A stretch of DNA of 19,349 nucleotides, taken from assembly GCA_031547595.1 (NCBI GenBank), contig JAVBRU010000013.1, forward strand, positions 1 to 19,349. Direction: 5' to 3'. How positions within the stretch are numbered: position 1 is the first letter of the stretch; each line of letters begins with the position of its first letter. The DNA comes from JAVBRU01 sp031547595 (GTDB taxonomy: Bacteria; Bacillota; Clostridia; Christensenellales; Aristaeellaceae). This document shows, piece after piece, positions 7,358-15,685 of this stretch. The position numbers were made by a program, and so were the translations under genes. The notes beneath the pieces were generated by a model. It saw only the letters and a program-made list of their open reading frames with translations, made no database searches and was not told where the DNA came from.

Positions 7358-8814
7358 CTGAACACCTCCTTCACCGCCGCATAAGCGCGGCTGTATTTTG
7401 CAAAAAGAGCGGTGTATTGCCGGTGGCGCTCGGGGTTTGGCAGATAGGTGATGCCCTCCTCCACAAAGCGTGCGGCGGCTTCTTCCAGGCTGCCATATGC
7501 GCCGATGGCGCAGCCTGCCAGCATAATGCTGCCCACTGCGCCGCACTGCGCGTTCTTGAGCGCTGTGATGGGCAGCCCCAGGATGTCGGCCTTGATTTGC
7601 AGCCATTCGGGGGAGCGGGATGCGCCGCCGGTGGCGCGAAGCGCGGTGACGGGGATGCCCGCTTCGCCCAGCTTTTCGATGTTCAGGCGCATTTCATAGG
7701 CCACGCTCTCCATCAGCGCCTTGTAGATATGCGCCTGAGTGGCGGATGGGGTCAGCCCCATTATTGCGCCGGTGGCCAGAGGGTCCATATAAGGCGTGCC
7801 CGCGCCTGCAAAGTGGGGGAGTGTCAGGATGCCGGTGGGGCCTTCCGGCAGGGCACTGTTCATGCGGGCATAGAATGCGCCGCCCTCGCCGTTGCATTGC
7901 AGCAGCGAGTCGCGGTACCATTTGAGCAGCGCACCGCCTGTGAAAAAGAACGCATAGCTGACGTATTGATCGTCTTTTAGGTAGGGCACCACGCTAAATT
8001 TGCCCTCGGCAAAGCCCTGGCCGGTGGGGAAGCCCTGATAGACCGGCGTGATGCACTGCACCGTGCCGCCGCCGTCTACCGCCTGACCGGGGCATAGTGC
8101 GCCTGCGCCCACAGCGGCAGCCACCTGATCGTGGGAGATTGAAACGATTTGAATATGCTGCGGCAAGCCAAGCTCTTTCGCGATGTCGGGCAAAAGCGGG
8201 CCCGCGGCTGTGCCGGTGGGCACGGGCGCGGACAACAGCGCTGAGGAAATACCGGCATAGGCCAGGATTTCTTCGTCCCAGCAGCGCTTTCGGACATCAA
8301 AAGCCATAGTGCGGCTGGCAAGGGAGTAATCGGTCTGCTTCACGCCGGTCAGGCGGTACACCACAAAATCTTCGATTTCGGGGATGTACACAGCTTTTTG
8401 GAACAGCTCCGGCGCGTGGCGGCGCATCCACATCATTTTGGGCAGCGAGTACATGCCGCTGGCGGTGAGGCCGGTGACGGCGTTCAGGCGGCTGCCAAAG
8501 TGCTGCGCCAGTTCGTTGGCTTCGTCCTCGCCCGCAGGGTCGGTGTACAGCAGCGCGTCCATCAGCGGCTCCCCGTCTTCGTCCAGCAATACGCAGGTTT
8601 CACCAAAGCTGGTGATGCCAATGGCGGCAAGGTCGGTATACTGCGCGGCGGCACGAAGGCATTGGCAGGCGGCAGCCCACAGGCTGTTCACGTCAATGCG
8701 CGTACCGGGGCAGGGGGGATATTCCTGCTCAAAGGTGTTCATGTGCTGGCCGTTTTCGTCATACACGCACAGTTTGCAGGCGGTGGTGCCGATGTCCAGC
8801 CCGGCTATTTTCAT
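7354..8814 (-). CDS. FGGY-family carbohydrate kinase (xylulokinase/fuculokinase-like)
   Basis: This 486-residue kinase has the two-domain FGGY layout: an N-terminal phosphate-binding strand GLDIGTTACK (Asp7), an SLPKMMWM segment matching FGGY signature 1 (123-130), the catalytic base Asp229 in SHDQVAAAVGAG, a GGGT phosphate loop (248-251), and a C-terminal ATGGASRSPEWLQI nucleotide segment. It should phosphorylate the ketose made by the isomerase encoded just upstream. Whether it acts on O1 or O5 cannot be told, but the adjacent DHAP-producing aldolase favours O1 (inference). AAGGAGGG lies 10 bases before the ATG. The gap from the isomerase stop is 14 bases, and the 3' end overlaps the mutarotase start by 4. 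Confidence 0.9.
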   Translation of the reverse strand: MKIAGLDIGTTACKLCVYDENGQHMNTFEQEYPPCPGTRIDVNSLWAAACQCLRAAAQYTDLAAIGITSFGETCVLLDEDGEPLMDALLYTDPAGEDEANELAQHFGSRLNAVTGLTASGMYSLPKMMWMRRHAPELFQKAVYIPEIEDFVVYRLTGVKQTDYSLASRTMAFDVRKRCWDEEILAYAGISSALLSAPVPTGTAAGPLLPDIAKELGLPQHIQIVSISHDQVAAAVGAGALCPGQAVDGGGTVQCITPVYQGFPTGQGFAEGKFSVVPYLKDDQYVSYAFFFTGGALLKWYRDSLLQCNGEGGAFYARMNSALPEGPTGILTLPHFAGAGTPYMDPLATGAIMGLTPSATQAHIYKALMESVAYEMRLNIEKLGEAGIPVTALRATGGASRSPEWLQIKADILGLPITALKNAQCGAVGSIMLAGCAIGAYGSLEEAAARFVEEGITYLPNPERHRQYTALFAKYSRAYAAVKEVFR

Positions 8815-8828
8815 GGCGGCGTCCCTCC

Positions 8829-10226
8829 TTAGAGCACGGTGTTGTCAAGGTGCAGATAGGTAGTAAACGCTTCGTTCATGGCGGTCAGATAATCGCCGCG
8901 GGTGACGGTGGTGTGGTGGCGGAAGCCCCTTCGCCCCATGTAGATCAGCTTCTTTTGCAGCTCGGGTATGTTCGCCACGCCGCCGCAGCCAAAGAACGCG
9001 TCCTCAATCGGTTCGCCCGTGAAAGCGCCGGTGCCCATGCATGTGACCAGCTTGCCGTTTTCCGTCAGCGCACAGGCATACGTCATGGGCATGGCGGCAA
9101 TGCGCCCCTCGTCCACGCCCCAGCCATAATCCGGGCCGTTGCCCTTGGCAAACATTTTGTGCACGCCCACCGTGCCGCGCTTTTCCATCAGGCTTTCGGC
9201 GGTGGAGCCGCAGTGGAACAGGATTACCTTGTCCGGGTCATCGCCGTAGTTGTTGTTCCAGTCCAGGCATGCGGCGGGGCTGCCGGAGGCGGCGGTCAGC
9301 GCGCGCATGGTCAGCACATGGCTGACGTCCATTTCGCAGGAGGTGGCGATGCCGCGCTCGTTCAGCCAGCCCAGCAGCACGCAGGGCGCGATGCCAAACT
9401 GCTGATGCATCTCGTTCCAGCAGCGAAGCGAGAGCGCGTCAAAATGATATTCGGCAGACATATCGGCAATTGCCACGGCCATTTTGACCAGCCAGCCCAT
9501 TTTGTCCTGCGGGATGCCGCTAAAATTACTGTATGCCAGCAGTGCTTCGCGCGTGGTGTCGATCTCCGGCCGTGTGTCGGCCATTTTGCGCATACGGTCA
9601 AACAGTTCGCTCAAGTCGTGAGATTCGTAGGTAATGCCTGCCTTTTGCAGCGCCATTTCGTCAAAACGCACCGTTTTAAACGCCGTGGTGCGCGCGCCGA
9701 TGCCCCCGATGGTGAAGCGTTTGCACGCCTTCACCACGCGGCAGACAGCGGCAAAATCGCGCAGGTTTTGCTGGAAAGCATCGGACAGCGGGTGCACCAC
9801 ATGCGGCGGGAACACGGTATAGGGGATGCCGTACTGGTTGAACATGTCCTCGATGGAGAGCTTGCCGCAGTACGCATCACGGCGGGAGGCAAAGTCCATC
9901 TTTCCGATTTCGTCGGGATACGCCTGGATCAGGATGGGCACGCCCGCATCGCGCAGCGCGGGCACCGCGCCATTTTCATCACCAAAGTTGGGCAGGCATA
10001 CGATAACGCCGTCAAACTGCCCTTCGTGGACTTTGAGGAATTGAGCGTACAGGAAGCCTTCATCCCGGGTTTCGATGGCGCCAAACTTGGTGGCATCCTC
10101 TGGCATTAAAAGGGCACTGTGGCCCGCGCGGGCCAGCGCTTCCAGCATTTCCTGGCGTGCCCCGGCTATCAGCGCTTCGGGGAAAAACCCGCGGTTGGCA
10201 AAGTATAGGGCAAAAGTCTGTTTCAT
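8829..10226 (-). CDS. L-fucose/L-arabinose isomerase-family sugar isomerase
   Basis: This 465-residue protein resembles the FucI-like aldose-ketose isomerases (COG2407 group), which are shorter than E. coli FucI. The N-terminal domain has FDGVIVCLPNFGDE, and the central domain has RFTIGGIGARTTAFKTVRFDE. In the C-terminal half, ATSCEMDV (Glu298, Asp300), LDWNNNYGDD (Asp322) and ILFHCGS (His338) are the likely metal and catalytic residues by analogy with FucI. The role would be conversion of an aldose to its ketose before phosphorylation. GGAGG lies just before the ATG, and the gene starts 3 bases after the aldolase stop, so the two are tightly coupled. The particular sugar (L-fucose, D-arabinose, another deoxy or branched sugar) cannot be read from the sequence. 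Confidence 0.85.
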   Translation of the reverse strand: MKQTFALYFANRGFFPEALIAGARQEMLEALARAGHSALLMPEDATKFGAIETRDEGFLYAQFLKVHEGQFDGVIVCLPNFGDENGAVPALRDAGVPILIQAYPDEIGKMDFASRRDAYCGKLSIEDMFNQYGIPYTVFPPHVVHPLSDAFQQNLRDFAAVCRVVKACKRFTIGGIGARTTAFKTVRFDEMALQKAGITYESHDLSELFDRMRKMADTRPEIDTTREALLAYSNFSGIPQDKMGWLVKMAVAIADMSAEYHFDALSLRCWNEMHQQFGIAPCVLLGWLNERGIATSCEMDVSHVLTMRALTAASGSPAACLDWNNNYGDDPDKVILFHCGSTAESLMEKRGTVGVHKMFAKGNGPDYGWGVDEGRIAAMPMTYACALTENGKLVTCMGTGAFTGEPIEDAFFGCGGVANIPELQKKLIYMGRRGFRHHTTVTRGDYLTAMNEAFTTYLHLDNTVL

Positions 10227-10229
10227 TGT

Positions 10230-11087
10230 TTATTCCTCCATCCCAAGAAACATGCGCATGGCGCTTTGTGCATTTTGCTTCATGGCTTCAAAGCCAATAT
10301 CGTCGATTTCATAGAAGTACACGGGTTTGCCCGTGCGGCTGTCCGCCAGGCAGCGGGCGGCCTCGCCCCCGGCCTTGGCCATGTAGGTGTAGTAGTTGAT
10401 CTTGCGGATGCCGGAGGCGATGGCGGTGCGGTAATCCTCCTGGCTGACGCCGGAGCCGCCGTGCATCACCAGCGGCAGCGCCACGCGCGCTTTCACTTCG
10501 TGCAGGATATCAAAATTAAGCTGCGGCGCTTTCAGGTACAGGCCGTGCGCAGTGCCAAAGGAGCAAGCCAGCAGCTGTATGCCGGTGTTTTTCACATATT
10601 CAGCGGCCAGGTCGGGATCGGTATAGATGGCGCGGGCATCGCCGCCATCCTCTCCGGTGCCCATTTCGCGCTTGCCCAGCGCGCCGATTTCGCCTTCCAC
10701 ATCGGCAGAATAAACATGCGCCAGCGCTGCCACTTCCTTTGTGATGCGGGTGTTTTCTTCGTAGGGCAAAGTGGAGCCGTCAAACATCACGCTGTTAAAG
10801 CCAATGCCAAGGGCGCGGGCGCAATAGGCGGCGTCCTCGCCATGGTCCAGGTGCACGCAGACCGGCACTTTGGCTTCCTTCGCCGCAGCCACCATGGCGG
10901 GGCCAATCAGGGCGATGGGTGCAAACGGCTCGTGAATCTGTGCGTGCATGATGATGACAGGGGCGTTCAGGCTCTCTGCTGCCGCGATCACCGCGCGCAG
11001 GGTGGTGATGTCCGGGGTGTTGAAAGAGCCAATGGCGCATTGCCGTTCCTCGGCATATTGCATGAGTTCGCGCATGGATGCAAGCAT
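10230..11087 (-). CDS. Class II fructose-bisphosphate aldolase-family (GatY/KbaY-like) aldolase
   Basis: This 285-residue protein matches the usual length of zinc-dependent class II aldolases of the Fba/GatY/KbaY family. Metal ligands are visible as His82 in HLDHGED, His181 in GTAHG and His209 in MHGGSG, with VEGEIG (132-135 region) as the acidic loop. It should cleave a ketose phosphate to DHAP and an aldehyde. An open frame continues upstream to 11309, but it crosses the promoter. The ATG at 11087 has AAGGAGGG 9 bases upstream and begins LASMRELMQYAEE, typical of the family, so I chose it. It is the first gene of the four-gene operon; no bisphosphate-forming kinase is present, only an FGGY kinase. 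Confidence 0.9.
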   Translation of the reverse strand: MLASMRELMQYAEERQCAIGSFNTPDITTLRAVIAAAESLNAPVIIMHAQIHEPFAPIALIGPAMVAAAKEAKVPVCVHLDHGEDAAYCARALGIGFNSVMFDGSTLPYEENTRITKEVAALAHVYSADVEGEIGALGKREMGTGEDGGDARAIYTDPDLAAEYVKNTGIQLLACSFGTAHGLYLKAPQLNFDILHEVKARVALPLVMHGGSGVSQEDYRTAIASGIRKINYYTYMAKAGGEAARCLADSRTGKPVYFYEIDDIGFEAMKQNAQSAMRMFLGMEE

Positions 11088-11115
11088 AAAATTGCCCTCC
11101 TTTATGAGTATTTTT

Positions 11116-11144
11116 ATTATAGCAATACGAACGTGCAGGAAAAA
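11116..11144 (-). promoter_or_regulatory. Extended -10 promoter of the sugar operon
   Basis: On the minus strand a perfect TATAAT (plus 11116-11121) is preceded by TGC, forming an extended -10, with only a weak TTTTTC 17 bases upstream. Transcription would begin about 20 bases before the aldolase ATG. A poor -35 with a strong -10 fits an activator-dependent promoter, in line with the divergent AraC regulator. Confidence 0.7.
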
Positions 11145-11183
11145 GCATCCCGTGGGCAGAATTAGGCTAAACGTCCAGAAGAT
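11131..11183. promoter_or_regulatory. Candidate AraC/PocR operator: imperfect direct repeats 40 bases apart
   Basis: ACGTGCAGGAAAA at 11131 and ACGTCCAGAAGAT at 11171 agree at 9 of 13 positions and are spaced 40 bases apart, about four helical turns. They lie between the divergent aldolase and regulator genes. The first overlaps the -35 region of the sugar operon. AraC proteins often bind such repeats, but the match is imperfect and untested. Confidence 0.3.
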
Positions 11184-11238
11184 TTTCCGTATTGGAAGAT
11201 TTAATGGATAAACAGGCGAAAAAGCGTGGTGAAACAAC

Positions 11239-12123
11239 ATGGCGACATTGAACAACCGACCGCTGAACACCTTGATCCGCGACCTCAACACCCTGACCCG
11301 CATCCGCATGGTGCTGTTTGATGTGGAGGGACGCGAGGTGTTGAGCTACCCTTCCGGCCGCTGCGATTTATGCACGGCCATCCGCGCCGGGGAACTGGGC
11401 GCGGGGCGCTGCCGCGCGTGCGATCAGCGGGCGTTTCGGCAATGCCGGGCCACGGACGAGCCGATGATTTACCGCTGCCATGTGGGGCTGACGGAGGCTG
11501 TGATTCCGCTTAAAGACAAGGACGTGCTGCTGGGCTATCTGATGTTTGGCCAGGTGCTGTGCGGCCGGAGCGAGCAGGAGGAGCGCGCACATTTGCAGCA
11601 GCTCATTGAGACCACGGACTTTGGCGTGCCTGTGCCGGTGGCGGCACTGGCGCATGTGCCCTGGAAAACGCCGGAGGAAATCGCCGCCTGCGCCACGGTG
11701 CTCAAAATGACCACGGTATACATGCTTTCCAGCAATCTGGTGGCCAAGGAGCATGCGGCCTTTCCCCAGCGGTTGCAGGAGTATCTGGATGCGCACCTTC
11801 AACAGGCCATTACAGTAGAAGCATTGTGTGCATACTTCGGCTTATCCCGCTCCACACTCTACCAAACGGCGATGCAGCAGCTGGGCTGCGGCCTGGCGGA
11901 GTATGTGCGGCGGCACCGCATCCGCCGCGCCTGCGAACTATTGGCAAGCACCGCGCAGCCCATTGGGGAGATTGCGGCGCAGGTGGGGTTCCCGGATCAG
12001 AACCATTTCAGCCGCGCTTTTCGCCAGCAGCTTGGTATGACGGCGCGCCAATACCGGCAAAAGCAGGCCATGTTTGCGCTCAAACATGATTTTTTACAAC
12101 CAGATACTGCCCGTTTGCATTGA
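11239..12123 (+). CDS. AraC-family transcriptional regulator with PocR sensory domain
   Basis: This 294-residue protein has an N-terminal PocR ligand-binding domain (about 10-165) with its cysteine cluster Cys42, Cys45, Cys58, Cys61, Cys69 and Cys80-His81, followed by VIPLKDKDVLLGYLMFGQV. A double helix-turn-helix AraC domain follows (about 180-280), including EIAAQVGFPDQNHFSRAFRQQLGMTARQYR. PocR domains were described as sensors of small hydrocarbon derivatives, and E. coli/Salmonella PocR responds to 1,2-propanediol. The gene diverges from the four-gene sugar operon with a 151-base spacer and is its likely activator (inference). If the pathway handles a 6-deoxysugar, lactaldehyde or propanediol would be a fitting signal. 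The ribosome binding site (GTGGTGAA) is weaker than those of the neighbours. Confidence 0.88.
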   Translation: MATLNNRPLNTLIRDLNTLTRIRMVLFDVEGREVLSYPSGRCDLCTAIRAGELGAGRCRACDQRAFRQCRATDEPMIYRCHVGLTEAVIPLKDKDVLLGYLMFGQVLCGRSEQEERAHLQQLIETTDFGVPVPVAALAHVPWKTPEEIAACATVLKMTTVYMLSSNLVAKEHAAFPQRLQEYLDAHLQQAITVEALCAYFGLSRSTLYQTAMQQLGCGLAEYVRRHRIRRACELLASTAQPIGEIAAQVGFPDQNHFSRAFRQQLGMTARQYRQKQAMFALKHDFLQPDTARLH

Positions 12124-12148
12124 CATTAGGCAGGGTTTGGATTATCAT
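12120..12148 (+). promoter_or_regulatory. Sigma-A-type promoter of the repeat protein/deacetylase unit
   Basis: A perfect -35 TTGACA (12120-12125), which overlaps the AraC stop codon, and a -10 TATCAT (12143-12148) are separated by exactly 17 bases. The predicted start is about 30 bases before the ATG at 12186 and leaves the GGAGG site (12172-12176) in the leader. The near-consensus match suggests steady expression. Confidence 0.7.
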
Positions 12149-12185
12149 AAAACGTGACTGATTTGATGTGTGGAGGCTAACAAGC

Positions 12186-15100
12186 ATGCGAATGATAAAG
12201 AAACTGATTCTTCTGCTGGCGGTGCTCGCCTTGATAGGCGCGGCGCACTCGGCTGCGCTGGCCAGTGGCACGGCGCAGGTCACTGGCTTTGCTTGGCTGG
12301 AAAAAACGGTGGATGGCCGTTATAGCAACGAGTCTACTTTCGCCGGGGTGGAAGTGACACTCGAACAGGTGATGGACGATGGTTCCTCTGTGCGGCTGGC
12401 GTCTGTCACCACGGATAAAGATGGACAGTATACGTTTGGCGGGCTGGCGGCGGGCAATTATCGCCTGCGCTATCAGCTGCCCAAGGATTATTTGTTCACC
12501 ATCCCGCATATCGACAGCGATGCGCTGCCCGCGCAGGGCAACCTGAGCAGCACGGTTGTTTTTGCCGTAGGCGAAGGCAAGAGCGTGCAAAAAAACGTGG
12601 GCGCCACCAAAACCACCTCCTATGTAGCATTTGTGGCCTTTGAAGATACCGATACCAACGGCGGCCGCCGCACGTCCGAGCCCGCCATTCGCAACGCGGA
12701 AATCACCCTGATTTACGAATATGAGGGCGAGCAATACCCCATCGCCACCGCCACTACCGATAAAGACGGCGAGGCAAGCATCCGCAGCCTTACCGCTGCC
12801 ACCTATATTGCGCAGGTGTCTTTGCCCGGCTCTTATGTGTTTGGCCCCATGGGCCTCAAGATCAACACCTTCTACAACTGCGTATACGCCACCGACGGCG
12901 ATTTTGGTTTCACCGCGCCCTTCACCATCGAGCCCAAGGGTTCGGTGGGCATCGGCATAGGCGCGGTCAAAACAGGCTCCCTTACGGGCAGCATCTGGTT
13001 TGACCAGAACTATAACGGCGTTTGGGACAGCGAAGAAACAGGCTACCAGGACGCGCGGATTATCCTGTACTCTCAGGATTTGGACTTGACGCGTGAGACC
13101 GTGGCTGCTGCGGACGGAACCTATAGCTTCAACCGCATTCAGCCCGGCAACTATATCCTGACGGTAGAGCTGCCAAACGACGCGATGTTCACATTGGGCA
13201 ATAAAGCGCTCTTTGCCGGGGAAGCGGGGCTGAAACAGAGCCACTATACCTCCGTGCAGATAGACGGCGTGACGCGCATCAACCAGATTGGTGTGATGCC
13301 CACTACCTCTTTGGCGGTGATGTTGTACCGGGACGACAACCTGAACGGCCAGATGGATGCGGGCGAGATGCCTTATGTGGGCGCCACGGTGGTTGCCACG
13401 CAGAACAATAAACAAGTGGGCAGTGCCGTCTCGGACGGGCAGGGCCTGGCCTTCTTGCCCACGCTGCGCGGCGGCGAAGTGGTGCTGACGTGCACTTTGC
13501 AAGAGGGTGACGTGTTCACTCTTTCGGGGGAGGGCAATGTGTTTGCCACGCCGGGTGCGCAGCAGTCCGCCACCTATACCGTCCTTGTGCAGGATACAGA
13601 GAATGCTACTGTTTATGCCGGCGTGACGCAGCCTGCGTCCATCAGCGGCTTTGTGTTTGAATCCGCCCGCAACGAAGGTGCGTATCAGGCGGGAGATACC
13701 GCTGTGGCGGGCTTTGTGGTGGAAGCTGTGAATGCGGACGGCAATGTGGCCGCTACCGCAATCACCGATGAAAACGGCTATTACGAGTTGAGCATGCTGC
13801 TGCCTGCGGAGCATACCGTGCGCTTCCTGCTGGAAGACCCTTATGTGGCATCGCCGCAGGCGGACGAACTCTCCGGGCACAATACCGCCATCGTGGCGCA
13901 GTCTTCTGCCTATGGCGAAACGGAAACCATAGCGCTGCTGCCCGGCCAGCATGTGGCCGATGTGGACGCGGCGGTATTCCGCGCGGGCACTGTGCAGGGC
14001 TATGTGCTGCATAACGGTCAATATGATAGCTTGGCCACCAATGAGGGCGGCGTGGCTGGTGTGCAGGTCACTTTGCTGGACGAATATGACGCGCCGTATT
14101 CTGGCTATACCAACGCTGTGACGGACGAAAATGGCTTCTTCTATATCAAGGGCATACTGCCGGGTACCTATTCGGTGGTGTATTCGGTGCGTTCTGACGC
14201 GGCGTTTGCCATGCCCTATACCGACGAAACAACGCTGCAAAGCGAAACCTTCCCCATCACCACCGGCGCGGAAATTACACTGGATGCCATCGGTGCGGTG
14301 CGCACGGCATCGCTTCGCGGGCATGTGACGGAAACTGGAAGCACCAGAGGTCTGGATGCGGATATCGTGCTGACCTCCCGCACCTTTGGCACAGTGTATG
14401 AAACGCGCACAGCTGATAATGGCGAGTATGCCCTGGAAGGCATGCGCCCCGATGTGTATGACCTCCAAGTGACTTTGCCCGAAGGCTATGTGGTGGATGA
14501 TACTTCGGGTGCGCCAGTGCCCACTTCCATCAGCAACATCAGCAGCGCCGTATTGACATTGGGGAGCGATGAGCACCTGACCTCGGCCAACATCGGCGGC
14601 GCAATCCCTGCCGCGCTGACAGGTACCCTGTATTATGACGCCAACTTGTCTGGTACCATGGATGCAGATGAACAACCCATTGTGGGCAAAGCCATCCATT
14701 TGATGCGCGGCGGCAATACAGTTGCCACCCTCTCCACCGATGCGCAGGGGACATTCAGTGCCGAGGCGCTGCTGCCCGGCGAATATCAGCTTCTGCTGGC
14801 GCTGGAGGCCGACCATATCCTGCCGGATGCCGATGCTGTGCAAGAGGGCGACGTCTGGTCTATCTCCCTGCAGCTTGGTAGTGGCGAGCATAACTATGGA
14901 TACACCCTGGGCGTGATGCGCTATGCGCGCGTGGGCGGTGCAGTGTGGAGCATGGACGGCACATATAACAAAGTGAACGGCCTTTCCATCACCCTGTCTG
15001 ACGCTTTGGGCAACCAGGTTTCTGCCACAACGGATAACGAAGGCGCATTCCTGTTTGAAAATCTGTACCCCGGCACCTACACGCTGTCCACCAAACTGCC

Positions 15101-15659
15101 CTCCGGCTATCAATTTGCCAGGGCGCAGGATGCCACCCAGCGAAAGAGCCTGATTCAGGGCCACAACACGGTATCAGAGAGCTTTGTGGTGACCATGGGG
15201 CAGCAGATGCTGGACGCAGACATTGGCATGGGCGCGATGGGTAGCATTGGCGACACCGCCTGGCTGGACGAGAACGGAAACGGACTGCAGGATATTGGCG
15301 AGCCGCCGATGCCCGGCATCCTCATCGAGCTGTACCAGTATGGCGAGCTGGTGGCCACTACCACAACGGACGCATACGGCCACTATTCCCTCACAGACCT
15401 GTATCCCGGTACATACACCATGAAGGTCACCATGCACAGCGAGCTGAAGGCCACCAAGCAGGTGCCGGATTTCCCGTTGGTCAACAGCATTATGCCGGAA
15501 AGCAACGATACTGTGGTGTCTGTGGACGATGTGGTTGTGCCCAGCGGCGGCCGCAACCTTAACTACGATTTGGGCTTTGTGTTGCGTAATAGCGGCAAGT
15601 ATCCCGAAGCCATGAAACAGACCCCGGTGATGGACTGGACGCCGTACTCGGACAAATAA
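12186..15659 (+). CDS. Secreted protein of ten SdrD-B/Cna-B-like repeat domains
   Basis: This 1157-residue protein starts with a signal peptide (MRMIKK, a hydrophobic core, cleavage probably after ALA at residue 26). The rest is about ten tandem beta-sandwich units of 100-120 residues, beginning near residues 31, 144, 263, 374, 484, 601, 708, 810, 914 and 1019. The recurring marks are a G-x-hydrophobic start, a V-x-V strand, TDxxGxYxF and LxPGxYxLxxxLP. Units 3, 4, 8 and 10 keep the acidic D-x-N-x-N/S-G-x-x-D-x-x-E loop that binds Ca2+ in SdrD B domains; the others have lost it. There is no LPXTG motif and no C-terminal membrane span, so it is released or held non-covalently. I chose the ATG at 12186 (GGAGG 9 bases upstream) over the one at 12168. 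It is probably co-transcribed with the deacetylase 26 bases downstream. Confidence 0.85.
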   Translation: MRMIKKLILLLAVLALIGAAHSAALASGTAQVTGFAWLEKTVDGRYSNESTFAGVEVTLEQVMDDGSSVRLASVTTDKDGQYTFGGLAAGNYRLRYQLPKDYLFTIPHIDSDALPAQGNLSSTVVFAVGEGKSVQKNVGATKTTSYVAFVAFEDTDTNGGRRTSEPAIRNAEITLIYEYEGEQYPIATATTDKDGEASIRSLTAATYIAQVSLPGSYVFGPMGLKINTFYNCVYATDGDFGFTAPFTIEPKGSVGIGIGAVKTGSLTGSIWFDQNYNGVWDSEETGYQDARIILYSQDLDLTRETVAAADGTYSFNRIQPGNYILTVELPNDAMFTLGNKALFAGEAGLKQSHYTSVQIDGVTRINQIGVMPTTSLAVMLYRDDNLNGQMDAGEMPYVGATVVATQNNKQVGSAVSDGQGLAFLPTLRGGEVVLTCTLQEGDVFTLSGEGNVFATPGAQQSATYTVLVQDTENATVYAGVTQPASISGFVFESARNEGAYQAGDTAVAGFVVEAVNADGNVAATAITDENGYYELSMLLPAEHTVRFLLEDPYVASPQADELSGHNTAIVAQSSAYGETETIALLPGQHVADVDAAVFRAGTVQGYVLHNGQYDSLATNEGGVAGVQVTLLDEYDAPYSGYTNAVTDENGFFYIKGILPGTYSVVYSVRSDAAFAMPYTDETTLQSETFPITTGAEITLDAIGAVRTASLRGHVTETGSTRGLDADIVLTSRTFGTVYETRTADNGEYALEGMRPDVYDLQVTLPEGYVVDDTSGAPVPTSISNISSAVLTLGSDEHLTSANIGGAIPAALTGTLYYDANLSGTMDADEQPIVGKAIHLMRGGNTVATLSTDAQGTFSAEALLPGEYQLLLALEADHILPDADAVQEGDVWSISLQLGSGEHNYGYTLGVMRYARVGGAVWSMDGTYNKVNGLSITLSDALGNQVSATTDNEGAFLFENLYPGTYTLSTKLPSGYQFARAQDATQRKSLIQGHNTVSESFVVTMGQQMLDADIGMGAMGSIGDTAWLDENGNGLQDIGEPPMPGILIELYQYGELVATTTTDAYGHYSLTDLYPGTYTMKVTMHSELKATKQVPDFPLVNSIMPESNDTVVSVDDVVVPSGGRNLNYDLGFVLRNSGKYPEAMKQTPVMDWTPYSDK

Positions 15660-15685
15660 GTAATATACAACAAAGGATGATATCC

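Noticed and set aside
7358..7606. N-terminal extension of the DUF4432 protein
   Set aside because: These 83 codons overlap the kinase gene in another frame and look like random Arg/His-rich sequence. The GTG at 7357 has its own ribosome binding site, and family homology begins there.
8850..10109. A 419-codon open frame on the plus strand
   Set aside because: It is the complement of the isomerase gene; the product is a low-complexity His/Ala/Gly/Arg-rich sequence without family features.
11088..11309. N-terminal extension of the aldolase
   Set aside because: It would cross the promoter and part of the divergent regulator gene. The ATG at 11087 has an excellent ribosome binding site and gives the normal family length.
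12177..15164. A 995-codon open frame on the minus strand
   Set aside because: It lies antisense to the repeat protein, which has a signal peptide, promoter, ribosome binding site and clear domain repeats. The antisense product is rich in His, Arg and Gly with no recognisable domain, as expected from the mirror of a G+C-rich gene.
12260..15600. Repeats of the secreted protein as a CRISPR array or DNA tandem repeat
   Set aside because: The similarity is at protein level only, with about 330-base periodicity. No short identical DNA repeats with unique spacers occur here or elsewhere in the window.
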